NCBI RefSeq assembly: GCF_000009905.1
Contig: NC_006177.1
Coordinates: forward strand, 2,170,001 to 2,234,000
Direction: 5' to 3'
DNA length: 64,000 nucleotides
From: Symbiobacterium thermophilum IAM 14863
GTDB taxonomy: Bacteria > Bacillota > Sulfobacillia > Symbiobacteriales > Symbiobacteriaceae
Below the pieces are notes generated by a model, which ran no database searches, was not told the DNA's origin, and saw only the letters and a program-made list of their open reading frames with translations. Position 1 is the stretch's first letter; every line of letters starts with the position of its first letter. The position numbers and the translations under genes are program-made. This document shows positions 52,117-60,752 of this stretch, piece by piece.

Positions 52117-52626
52117 TCATCGCTGCCGGTAGGCCGCCCGCAACCTGGCGATCTGCCCCTGATGGTGGCAGGAATGGCCGGCCATGTGCCAGAGCATGTA
52201 CCGCACGGTCGCCGGCTCGGGCCACCACGGTACGACAACCGCCCGCTCCGCATCCTCATCCGACAGGCCGGAGATGTACCGCCGGGCTGTATCCATGAGC
52301 TCCCGGTACTCCCCCAGCAGCCCTGAGAGCGTGGCTCCCTGCGCCTCGGGAATGCGCCCGTTCTCGTCCTGGAAAGGCCCGTACTTCCCCCGAATCTCCG
52401 GGACCCGTTCGGAATCGCCCATGATCAGATGCAGGTAGGTCATGTCCACGAGAACCAGATGCCGGAGCAACATGGCCGTGGAGTTCACGTTGTCCGGCGC
52501 CTTGAAGTGAAACTCTTCCTCGCTCATGCCCTCAAGCCGCTTCTCCAGACGTCGGAAGGCATCCTCCACGAGACCGAACGGAACCGCCAGGGCCTGAGGA
52601 ACTCCGGAGCTATGCACGTCGCGCAT
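52117..52626 (-). CDS. DinB-family four-helix metalloprotein
   Basis: The 169-residue protein shows the DinB His triad: an early His in LLRHLVLVDMTYLH and the C-terminal pair in LWHMAGHSCHHQGQIARLR. ATG 52626 follows GGAGGACTGGCG. DinB-like proteins include metal-dependent thiol transferases that use bacillithiol or mycothiol, as well as damage-induced proteins of unknown role. It is carried between two inverted IS1182 copies and may move with them. Confidence 0.85.
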   Translation of the reverse strand: MRDVHSSGVPQALAVPFGLVEDAFRRLEKRLEGMSEEEFHFKAPDNVNSTAMLLRHLVLVDMTYLHLIMGDSERVPEIRGKYGPFQDENGRIPEAQGATLSGLLGEYRELMDTARRYISGLSDEDAERAVVVPWWPEPATVRYMLWHMAGHSCHHQGQIARLRAAYRQR

Positions 52627-52990
52627 CGCCAGTCCTCCCCTCCTCAACGGGACAATCCCTGAATCGGATCGTCCCCACACACCTAGAGTGGATTTGCACC
52701 AGGAAGCGGCACCCGCAGAGAGTCCCTGGGCCCGCCCAACCGCCATCTGTCAGGCGGGCCAGGTCCCGCAGCCCGTTCCGGGATAGAACCTGCCGGTACC
52801 GGCTCCGGCAGCGCCTTGGTAGACGGTATCGGAACCCTTCGGGCGACCATGCAGGAGGCTCAAGCAGAAACCGTCATGATTGCCCGGCGACCACTCGCTC
52901 GGGAGAAAACGGGCAATGCTACCCGTCCAGTTGCTCCAGACCAGGTTACTGCGGTAAAGAGGGGTGCCCATCATGTGCGATCACGCGGAG
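52627..52990. other. cargo region between IS copies, no gene supported
   Basis: The 364 nt upstream of the DinB-like gene have no coding pattern I can support. They should hold the promoter of that gene, but no good hexamer pair is visible. Confidence 0.4.
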
Positions 52991-52994
52991 CTAG

Positions 52995-54521
52995 GAGCCT
53001 GTCTGAGTAAGCCAGTTCTGTAGGAGCAAAAGGGTTCGGTGTCCAATGTCTTCAGCATGAGCAAGAAGACGTATCGACCGTATGAGCCCAATCAGCTGTT
53101 GCTGCTGCCCCCTGCCCTGCAGGACTGGCTTCCGCATGACCATTTCGCTTACTTCCTGAGTGATGTCGTGGACTCACTCGATTTAAGCCAAATCGAACAG
53201 ACGTACGAGCGAGAGCTACGAGGTTACCCACCGTACCATCCGCGGATGATGGTCAAGGTGCTGCTGTACGCCTACTGCAACGGCGTCTACTCCTCTCGCA
53301 AGATCGAACGCCGGCTGCAGGAGGACGTAGCCTTCCGCGTCCTTGCGGCCAACAACCAGCCCGACTTCCGGACGATCAGCGATTTCCGGAAGCGGCATCT
53401 AAAGGCCCTCTCCGACCTGTTCCTGCAAGTGGTCAAGATCTGCAAGAAGGCCGGACTGGTTCGCCTGGGTCATGTGGCCTTGGATGGCACCAAGATCAAG
53501 GCCAACGCCTCCAAGCACAAGGCGATGAGCTATAGCCGGATGGTGGAGGAAGAACAACGCCTGAAGGCGGAGATCGCAGAGCTGCTCCAGAAAGCCGAGG
53601 AAGCTGACCAGGCCGAGGATCACCGCTTCGGCCCACATCGTCGTGGGGATGAACTGCCCGAAGAACTCCGCTTCCGTGAGCGGCGGCTGGCCAAGATTCA
53701 AGAAGCCAAGGCTGCTCTGGAAGCCGAAGCGCGCCTGAGGGCCGGCGCTGACGAACATGAGCCTCCCGAGGAGCCGGGACCCAAGGGGCCCAAGGGCGGT
53801 CGTCGGCGGAAGCGGCCGAAGGCAGAACCCGCACCAACAGCGCAGCGCAACTTTACGGATCCCGATTCCCGGATCATGAAAGGCTCTGATAAGCAGTTCA
53901 TCCAGGGGTACAACGCCCAGGCCGTCGTCGATGCCGATACGCAGATTGTCGTCGCTGCTGCCGTAACAAACCAGGCGGCAGATGCTCCGCACTTGATCCC
54001 CATGATGGAGCAGGTCGAAACCAATGTCGATGAGATGCCGGAGGAGGTTTCTGCCGATGCAGGGTACTTCAGTGAGCAAAACGTTCAGTGGCTCTTGCAG
54101 CGGCGAATCAATCCCTACATTCCTCCGGAGAAGCAGCGGCACAGCGAACGTCGCCGTGCGAAATCACCACGCGGCCCGATTCCCAAGGGAGCAACGCTTC
54201 GGGATCGGATGCGGCGGAAACTGCAGCTAAAGCGACACGCCGAGCGCTACCGAAAGCGAGAGCAGAGCATTGAGCCGGTCTTCGGGCAGATCAAGGAGGC
54301 TCGTGGTTTCCGGCAGTTCCATCTCCGTGGACTGGAAGCAGTCAACGGGGAATGGCTTCTTGTGTGCCTTTGCCACAATCTCTTGAAGCTCTACGCCTTC
54401 AGCCAGGCCGCATAGGCCCGAAATCTGCCTTCAGACAGCGCATGAAGAAGTAGGCACGATCGTTGATATCCAATCATTGGGAGTCTGCCCCTATCTCACG
54501 TGCGGTTACCCGGACAGGCTC
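52995..54521 (+). mobile_element. IS1182-family insertion sequence, copy 2
   Basis: This copy has the same 1527-bp length and ends as copy 1 and lies in the opposite orientation. CTAG flanks it at 52991-52994 and 54522-54525. Its right flank is the first unit of the 125-bp repeat array, which begins at 54526, directly after the duplication. Confidence 0.88.
53039..54415 (+). CDS. IS1182-family transposase, copy 2
   Basis: The 458-residue protein differs from copy 1 at only about 20 positions, mostly in the charged linker (for example KRPKAEP against KQRKAEP). All catalytic segments are conserved (HVALDGTKIK, AVVDADTQIVVAA, QSIEPVFGQIKE). The differences show the copies are not the product of a very recent single duplication. 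The frame is intact. Confidence 0.93.
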   Translation: MSNVFSMSKKTYRPYEPNQLLLLPPALQDWLPHDHFAYFLSDVVDSLDLSQIEQTYERELRGYPPYHPRMMVKVLLYAYCNGVYSSRKIERRLQEDVAFRVLAANNQPDFRTISDFRKRHLKALSDLFLQVVKICKKAGLVRLGHVALDGTKIKANASKHKAMSYSRMVEEEQRLKAEIAELLQKAEEADQAEDHRFGPHRRGDELPEELRFRERRLAKIQEAKAALEAEARLRAGADEHEPPEEPGPKGPKGGRRRKRPKAEPAPTAQRNFTDPDSRIMKGSDKQFIQGYNAQAVVDADTQIVVAAAVTNQAADAPHLIPMMEQVETNVDEMPEEVSADAGYFSEQNVQWLLQRRINPYIPPEKQRHSERRRAKSPRGPIPKGATLRDRMRRKLQLKRHAERYRKREQSIEPVFGQIKEARGFRQFHLRGLEAVNGEWLLVCLCHNLLKLYAFSQAA

Positions 54522-54525
54522 CTAG

Positions 54526-55144
54526 CCCGGGCATACTCGCAGACCGTGCGAGCTTCGACAGCTCACCGCCGGCGACACCGTTCCCACTGCTCGACCTCGT
54601 GTACCCTTCTCCCCCGCCCCGCGTCCAACCGCACACATCTTGCCAGTTGTCCCGGGAGACCTCTTACATCGTGGGAGCTTTACCAGCTCAGCACTGGCAG
54701 CACCTCTGCCCACTGTGGCCCCCCACTTAATCTCTTCCCCACCCAGTGCCCAACCTTACATCCCTTGCCAGTGTGCCCGGGGGTACTCGCAGACCGTGCG
54801 AGTTTCGCCAGCTCAGCGCCGGCGACGCCGATCCCACTGCTCGCCCTCGTGTACCCTCGTCCCCCGGCCCGCGTCCAACCGCACACATTTTGCCAGTTGT
54901 CCTGGGAGTCCTCCTGGGAGCTTCACCAGCTCAGCTCTGGCAGCACCGCTGCCACTGTGGCCCCCCACTTACTCTCCTCCCCCACCTCGTGCCCGGCCTT
55001 TCATCCCTTGCCAGTTGGCCCGGGAATACTCGAAGATCGTGCAAGCTTCGCCAGCTCAGAGTCGGCGGCGCCACCCCCACTGCTTTCTCCCGCTTACCCC
55101 CTTCTGCTGCCTCGCGTCCAAGCTCACACATGCTGCGACTTTCG
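54526..55144. repeat. 125-bp tandem repeat, five units in a 250-bp higher-order pattern
   Basis: Units start at 54526, 54651, 54776, 54901 and 55019. The first three are exactly 125 bp, the fourth 118. Units begin with C-C-C/T-G-G-G and most end in TGCCAGTT. Units 1, 3 and 5 are more alike (CTCGCAGACCGTGCGAG in 1 and 3, able to form a hairpin), as are 2 and 4. The period is not a multiple of three, so the long open frame across it is not a gene. Confidence 0.88.
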
Positions 55145-55277
55145 CTGAAGGTCCCCACCCGTTGCTGGAGCTTCATGCCCGGAGCATCGGCCGCGTCACC
55201 CCGCCGTCACCACCGTCGTGCACCCCACCACCCGGATACCGCGGTGCCGTGCCACGTGACACGCAGACACGGTACCG

Positions 55278-55643
55278 CGTAACCCCCTGGTGCTGCACAA
55301 CTTGACTCCCAGGTACTCTGCCGCTTGACTCCCAGGTACTCTGCCGCTTGACTCCCGGGTGCTGCGCAACTTGACTCCCAGGCACTCTACCGCATGACTC
55401 CCGGGTACTGCACAACTTGACTCCCAGGTACTCCGCCGCTTGACCCCGGGGTACGGCACAACCGGGCTCCCAGGCGCCCCTACCGCGCGATTCCCGGGCG
55501 CTGTACCACTTGACTCCCAAGCAGCTACCGCTTGACTCCGAGATGCCGTACCACTGGACTCCCAGACCCCCACCGCTTGACTCCCAGATGCCGTACCGCA
55601 AAAACCCCAGACCCCCGCCGCTTAACTCCCCGGCACCGTACCG
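55278..55643. repeat. 23-bp degenerate tandem repeat, about 16 units
   Basis: Sixteen units of 22-24 bp follow the pattern CTTGACTCCCAGGTACTCTGCCG, written here as CTTGACTCCC then AGGTACTCTGCCG. Ends alternate between CCG and CAA. Divergence increases to the right. No spacers separate them, so it is not a CRISPR array. Confidence 0.88.
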
Positions 55644-55681
55644 CTCGCCCCGGGCGATCAGATCACCCAGCGACACACAGA

Positions 55682-55715
55682 GAAAAACCCGCCGGCAGGT
55701 CAGTCCTGCCGGCGG
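55682..55715 (-). terminator. terminator of the kinase-regulator operon
   Basis: Perfect 11-bp arms (55689-55699 with 55705-55715) and a 5-nt loop are followed on the minus strand by a GTTTTTCTC tail. It overlaps the end of the small frameshifted gene. Confidence 0.9.
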
Positions 55716-55941
55716 TACCGCTCTTCCTCCAGCCCAACCTTCCGTTCAAATGCCCGCACAAAGCGCCAGAACAAGTATAAGCCGACAACCAGCGCCCCCG
55801 CATCACCACCCAGTCCAGGAAACCAAGCCCCACCGTGGCTTCCAGCGGCGCCCGCTCCACCATCATGCCCAGACTGACCAGCACAACGATGAGCAGTACA
55901 TAAGCCAGGCGCCGCTCCCACGGCACCTTCAATCCCTCCAC
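55700..55941 (-). pseudogene. small two-helix membrane protein gene with one-base deletion
   Basis: A GTG at 55941 overlaps the stop of the sigma54-type regulator. The first frame gives WERRLAYVLLIVVLVSLGMM and ATVGLGFL, then turns poor. In the next frame the sequence resumes as LGGDAGALVVGLYLFWRF and ends KVGLEEERYRRQD just at the terminator. Adding one G near 55812 (GGA instead of GA) restores an 80-residue two-helix protein. This is a recent frameshift, a sequencing error or, less likely, programmed slippage. Confidence 0.65.
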
Positions 55942-57335
55942 TACATCCCGGACCTGAGTCCGTAGCTCTCGATCTTCCGATACAGCGTGCGTACGCTGAC
56001 CCCGAGCAACTGTGCGGCCTGCGCCCGGTTCCAGCCCGTGCGCTCCAGCGCCCGGGCGATGTGCGCCCGTTCCACTTCGTCCAGCGTGGGGAAAGGTTCA
56101 CCGGTCTCGCTGGCGGAACCATCCAGCCGCCCGGTTGGCCCGGCTTCCAAGCCGGCGCCGGCCTGCCCGGAACGTGCGCGACGCACGGCAAGCCCCAGGT
56201 CTTCCGGCGCGATAAACCGGTCGGGACTCAGGATCACACCGCGCTGCACCACGTTGAACAATTCTCGCACATTCCCACGGAACTCCTGCTGCATGAGGAT
56301 CTCCATGGCGTCCGGCGTCATCTCCTTCGCCGACCCCAGCCGGGCCAGGAAGTGTTCGACCAGCAGCGGGATATCCTCGCGCCGCTCCCGCAGGGGAGGC
56401 ACGTGGAGGGTGACCACGTTCAGGCGGTAGTACAGGTCCTCCCGGAACCGCCCCGCGTTCACCTCATCGGTCAGGCACCGGTTGGTGGCGGCGACGATGC
56501 GCACGTCCACCCGCCGGATGCGCGTTTCGCCTACCCGGCGCACCTCATGGCTCTCCAGAAAACGGAGCAGCTTGGCCTGCACCTCCAGGGGCATCTCCCC
56601 GATCTCGTCGAGGAACAGCGTCCCACCCTCGGCGAGCTCCACCAAACCCGGTTTGGCCGCCACCGCACCGGTGAAGGCGCCGCGCGCGTGGCCGAACAGC
56701 TCGCTCTCCAGGAGCGGGGCCGGCAGCGCCCCGGCGTTTACGGGAATAAACGGACCCGAGGCCCGGGGACTCCACAGGTGGACCGCCCTTGCGATCAGCT
56801 CCTTGCCCGTGCCGCTCTCGCCCTCGATGAGCACCGGCATGGACCCCTGGGCCACCCGCCGGGTCAGCTCCAACAGCCGCCGGATCGGCTCGCTGCGGCC
56901 CACGATCTCGACCTCGTCGCCCAGGCGCCGCAGCGCCTCCCGCAGCCCCTGGTTCTCCACCTCCAGAACACGCCGCTCCAGCGCCTTCTCCAGGACGGCC
57001 TCCAGCTCGGCCAGGTTGCACGGCTTGGTCAGGTAGTCGTAAGCGCCGGCCCGGATCGCCTCCACCGCCGTCTCGATGGAACCGTGTCCGGTGAGGATCA
57101 GCACGGGAAGGGAAGGCTGGATCTCCCGCGCCCGCCGGAGCGTTGCGATGCCATCCAGCCCCGGCATCTTCATGTCGAAGATGGCGGCGTCGAACTCCTC
57201 CTCCGCCAGGGCTTCCAGCGCCTCCGTTCCCGACCCCACGGCCTTCACCAGGTAACCCTTGCGGCCCAGTCGCCGCTGCAGGAGTTCGCGAAACGAGGCC
57301 TCATCGTCGGCGATCAGCAGGGCGTAGGTGCGCAC
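55941..57335 (-). CDS. NtrC-family sigma54-dependent response regulator
   Basis: The 464-residue protein has a receiver domain with Asp54 ([12 protein letters not shown]) and Lys in YDYLTKPC, an AAA+ domain with Walker A GESGTGKE and the sigma54-contact loop GAFTGA in [11 protein letters not shown], the Walker [12 protein letters not shown], and a Fis-type C-terminal helix-turn-helix ([19 protein letters not shown]). It activates sigma54 promoters. The kinase gene ends 3 nt before it. The target promoters are not identified. Confidence 0.96.
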   Translation of the reverse strand: MRTYALLIADDEASFRELLQRRLGRKGYLVKAVGSGTEALEALAEEEFDAAIFDMKMPGLDGIATLRRAREIQPSLPVLILTGHGSIETAVEAIRAGAYDYLTKPCNLAELEAVLEKALERRVLEVENQGLREALRRLGDEVEIVGRSEPIRRLLELTRRVAQGSMPVLIEGESGTGKELIARAVHLWSPRASGPFIPVNAGALPAPLLESELFGHARGAFTGAVAAKPGLVELAEGGTLFLDEIGEMPLEVQAKLLRFLESHEVRRVGETRIRRVDVRIVAATNRCLTDEVNAGRFREDLYYRLNVVTLHVPPLRERREDIPLLVEHFLARLGSAKEMTPDAMEILMQQEFRGNVRELFNVVQRGVILSPDRFIAPEDLGLAVRRARSGQAGAGLEAGPTGRLDGSASETGEPFPTLDEVERAHIARALERTGWNRAQAAQLLGVSVRTLYRKIESYGLRSGM

Positions 57336-57338
57336 GCG

Positions 57339-59504
57339 TCACTCCCCCTCCCAGACCGGCAGTTCGAACCAGACCCGGGTACCCTGTCCGCGGCGGCTCT
57401 CCAACCAGAACCGCCCCCCCAGGCCCGTGATGATGCCGTAGCAGGTGGACAGCCCAAGCCCCGTCCCGCGTCCCGGCGGCTTGGTGGTGAAGAACGGATC
57501 CAGCGCCCTCGCAAGAGTGTCCTCGTCCATTCCAGGCCCGTCGTCATGCACGCCGACCCGCACCACGCTCTCCGGTCGGGTGACCTCTCCTGCGCCCGCG
57601 GCGACACCGATGTCCGAGACGCCCGGCCCTTCTGAAGCCGGGGCGCCCGCGACCGCCTCCGCCGTGACCCACACGCGCCCGCCCCCGCCTTCCTCGATGG
57701 CGTCCAGGGCGTTGGTAACCAGGTTCAGAAACACCTGCTGCAGCTGATCGCGGCTGGCCCGAACCGCCGGCAGCGCAACGGGAACATCGACCGCCACCGC
57801 GACCCCCGCCCGCCGGGCGCGGGGCGCGACCAAGGCGGCCGTCGCCCGGGCAACGCCCGCCACGTCGACCGGCTCAGGGTCGGCCGAGCCCTGCCGGGCG
57901 AAGTCCAGCAGGTTTCCGGTAATCGCCTTGCAGCGCTGCACCTGGAACTGCAACTGGGCCAGATAGGCCGCCAGCTCGCCCTCGCGCTCCAGCGCCGCGG
58001 CCCCCTCGTCGCGGAGGCGGTCGCTCAGGTCCTCCGCGTAGGCCGAGATGACCGCAAGCGGGTTGTTGATCTCGTGGGCCACGCCCGCCGCAAGCTGCCC
58101 CACTGCGGCGAGTTTCTCGGACTGCCGGACCATCTGCTCCATGGCCCTCCGCTCGGTCACGTCCTCGATCACCTCGAGCCGTGCCGGTCCGTCGGGGCCC
58201 GCGCCGGCGATCCGGTGGTTCTGATACCGCAGGACCCGCTCCCGGCCGCCGATGCGCACCCGGTACTCGCCGTCAGGCGCACATCTGCCCCCGGTGCAGG
58301 CGCGACCCAGGACGGCCATGCAGGGGCCGCCCACACGGGCGTCGGGGAACCACTCCAGCAGATGCCGGTTTGCCCAGAGAATGCGGCCGCGGGCGTCGAT
58401 CAGGGCCAGACCCGCCCCCATGGCGGAAACCGCGGTGTCCAGGAGGTCCCGCTCGGCCCGCAGGCTCTCGCCCTGAACCCGGAGTCTCTCCGTCATCTGG
58501 TTGAAGGCCCGGACCAGGCGACCCAGTTCATCGCGGCCGCCCTCCGGGATGCGCACCGACAGGTCGCCGGACCCCACCCGCACGGCCCCCGCCTCCAGCC
58601 GCTCCAAAGGCACCGTGAGCTGCAGGCCGAACACGATGGAGAGGCCGACCACGACGGAGACCATCAGCAGGGCCCCGCCTGCGAACTCCCAGGCCAGCCT
58701 TCGGACAGGGACCATGGCGTCATCCACCGTGGTCTCCGCAAGCACCCGCCACCCCAGTCCAGGCACCTCGGCGAGGTAGCCGAACGCCTCCTCGCCGGTG
58801 AGGGAGCCGTACGGCTGGTCAGGTGCGGGCACACCCGCCCACCGGTAACCGGCCAGCACGAGGCTGAAGTCCGAGTCGCCGATCAGGCGCCCGGTTTCGT
58901 CGATGACGTGCGTCCGCACGGCTCCACCGGCCCTGACGGCCGCCAGGTTGTCCACCAGCCCCCGCAGCGTGGGCCGGGCGATCAGGGCGCCGGCGCCGTC
59001 GGGGAGCGGCACGCCCACGGTGAAGAGCGGGCGGCCGTGCGGGTCGAAGGTGACCGGCCCCACGACGGATTCGCCGCGCCGGAGATCGGCCCAGTAGGGC
59101 TCACCGCTGTATCGAGCGGCCGGCTGACCGGCCACGACCTCCCGCCGGGATGCCCGGGACACCTCCGCGCCTGAGGCGTCGACCAGCGACACCTCCTCCA
59201 GGTAAGGCGTGTCCCGGAGCAGGGTGTAGAGCACCCGCTCCTGCTCGGCCGCGGGGGCCGAAACCAGCCCGGCGCCCTCCAGGCGGGCGAGCAGCTGCAG
59301 CTGCCCGGTGATGCGCTCGACGAACCGGGCCAGCTCCTCGGAGACCGTGCGCGCAGCGGCCTGGTTCTGCGCCTGCACCACCTCCACCTGCGCGGTGCGG
59401 GCCGCAGCCAGTCCGTACCAGCCGTAGATCGAGACGGGAAGGACCGACATGGCGATGCCGAACGCGAGCACCTTCAACCGCAGGTGGCCGAACCAGCGGG
59501 TCAT
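57339..59504 (-). CDS. sensor histidine kinase with extracellular CACHE-like domain
   Basis: The 721-residue protein has a membrane helix (about 12-30), an extracellular dCACHE-like sensor domain (about 35-270), a second helix (about 274-297), HAMP (about 298-350), a PAS domain (about 355-450) with three cysteines (GPCMAVLGRACTGGRCAP), the HisKA motif GVAHEINNPLAVI with His477, and a HATPase domain (FLNLVTNALDAI, HDDGPGMDE, GRGTGLGLSTCYGI). The ATG overlaps the stop of the lipoprotein gene. It should phosphorylate the downstream regulator. Confidence 0.94.
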   Translation of the reverse strand: MTRWFGHLRLKVLAFGIAMSVLPVSIYGWYGLAAARTAQVEVVQAQNQAAARTVSEELARFVERITGQLQLLARLEGAGLVSAPAAEQERVLYTLLRDTPYLEEVSLVDASGAEVSRASRREVVAGQPAARYSGEPYWADLRRGESVVGPVTFDPHGRPLFTVGVPLPDGAGALIARPTLRGLVDNLAAVRAGGAVRTHVIDETGRLIGDSDFSLVLAGYRWAGVPAPDQPYGSLTGEEAFGYLAEVPGLGWRVLAETTVDDAMVPVRRLAWEFAGGALLMVSVVVGLSIVFGLQLTVPLERLEAGAVRVGSGDLSVRIPEGGRDELGRLVRAFNQMTERLRVQGESLRAERDLLDTAVSAMGAGLALIDARGRILWANRHLLEWFPDARVGGPCMAVLGRACTGGRCAPDGEYRVRIGGRERVLRYQNHRIAGAGPDGPARLEVIEDVTERRAMEQMVRQSEKLAAVGQLAAGVAHEINNPLAVISAYAEDLSDRLRDEGAAALEREGELAAYLAQLQFQVQRCKAITGNLLDFARQGSADPEPVDVAGVARATAALVAPRARRAGVAVAVDVPVALPAVRASRDQLQQVFLNLVTNALDAIEEGGGGRVWVTAEAVAGAPASEGPGVSDIGVAAGAGEVTRPESVVRVGVHDDGPGMDEDTLARALDPFFTTKPPGRGTGLGLSTCYGIITGLGGRFWLESRRGQGTRVWFELPVWEGE

Positions 59505-60586
59505 GGCCCCACCTCCCCGGCGGGTACCTGCACATCGCCCGGGCCGGGGCCAGCCTCGTCGCCCCGCACGTGGGCGAACGCCATTCCCTCGGGCTTCAGC
59601 GTGATCCCCAGTCTCCGGACCACCTCAAGGTCGACCACGAGCTCCGGGTTGTCGATGGACTCGATGGGCAACGTGGCCGGGTCGGCCCCGGACAGCACCT
59701 TGGCCACGAACCGCGCGGCCTGTTTCCCCTGGGCCCGGTTGGAGTTGCCGTACGCGGCCATGAGCCCGGCCTCCGGCCCCAGGTCCAGCGGCCCCATCGC
59801 GGGCAGACCCAGTCGCTCCAGCGCCGCCGCAATCGCCCCCGCTCCGGATTCCAGCACGAATGCCGGCAGGAGCAATGCGGCATCGTACTCCCCGGGCTCG
59901 ATCGCACCCAGGCCGGCCAGGGCCCCATCCAGGTCACCCGCCTCGACGGTGCCGAGGGACACGCCCAGCCGCGCCGCCGCCTCCTCCACCACCTCCAGGG
60001 CATGGAGCCCCGGAACCACCTGCGGGTCGTACAGCACGAGCACCCGCCGCACGTCGGGCAGGAGCTTGGTCAGGAGCTCCAGCCGCTTGCCCGACAGTTC
60101 CGCGTGCTGGTTGTCCACCCCCGTCATCAGGCCGCCGGGCCGGGCGTAGGAGTCGATCCACCCCCAGCGCACCGGCGAAGCCACGCCGGCCATCACCACC
60201 GGAAGGCCCGGGTTGTCGCTCCGGTGCAGCGTATCGGCCTCGATCCCGCCTCCGGCCACCAGCACGTCCGGCCCGGAGGCGATCGCCTGCGCGGCCAGGG
60301 CCGGCAGCCGGGAGCGATCCCCGCGGGCGGAGTAGACGGTGATGTCGACCCGGTCGGGCGTGTAGCCCAGTTCGGCCAGCCCCTCCCTCAGCCCCTCGAC
60401 CTTCTCCAGCCGCACGTCGTCAGCCAGAAGGACAGCGATGGCCGCCGGCGCCGGATCGCGGCGGGCACAGCCCGCGAACAGCGCCGCGGCCAGGACGAGG
60501 CTCAGGAGCGCGACGTGCCGGCCCGGGCCGCAAAGACCCGGACGCCGGCGATGCCGCCCGTTCCGGTCGATCCGCTGGTCCATCAT
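59501..60586 (-). CDS. ABC-type substrate-binding lipoprotein, orphan
   Basis: The 361-residue protein has a lipobox (LAAALFAGC) and the two-lobed fold of the ABC_sub_bind family (EGLREGLAELGYTPDRVDIT, LPVVMAGVASPVR, RRVLVLYDPQVVPGLHALE). No permease or ATPase is next to it. Instead it starts the operon and overlaps the sensor kinase gene by 4 nt. It may deliver a ligand to the kinase rather than feed a transporter. Confidence 0.88.
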   Translation of the reverse strand: MMDQRIDRNGRHRRRPGLCGPGRHVALLSLVLAAALFAGCARRDPAPAAIAVLLADDVRLEKVEGLREGLAELGYTPDRVDITVYSARGDRSRLPALAAQAIASGPDVLVAGGGIEADTLHRSDNPGLPVVMAGVASPVRWGWIDSYARPGGLMTGVDNQHAELSGKRLELLTKLLPDVRRVLVLYDPQVVPGLHALEVVEEAAARLGVSLGTVEAGDLDGALAGLGAIEPGEYDAALLLPAFVLESGAGAIAAALERLGLPAMGPLDLGPEAGLMAAYGNSNRAQGKQAARFVAKVLSGADPATLPIESIDNPELVVDLEVVRRLGITLKPEGMAFAHVRGDEAGPGPGDVQVPAGEVGP

Positions 60587-60752
60587 GTCCCCCTCCCTCG
60601 CCCCCAGTCTACCGACTGATGAGGTCTGCGCCTATGACACGAAGGGGCCGCTCTGCCTCCGGTCTTCGGCTGATTTTGGCGGCGATGAAGGGGGCGGGGC
60701 GGAGGCGACGTCCAATCCAGTAGATGACCGTGAAGGCAGGGGAGAGGTGACC

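Noticed and set aside
54477-55148. 223-codon open frame through the 125-bp repeats
   Set aside because: The repeat period is not a multiple of three, so the units are read in changing frames; the frame starts inside the IS end.
55278-55643. CRISPR array
   Set aside because: Units are head-to-tail and degenerate with no unique spacers, and no cas genes are present. The same holds for the 19-bp array at 50330-50500.
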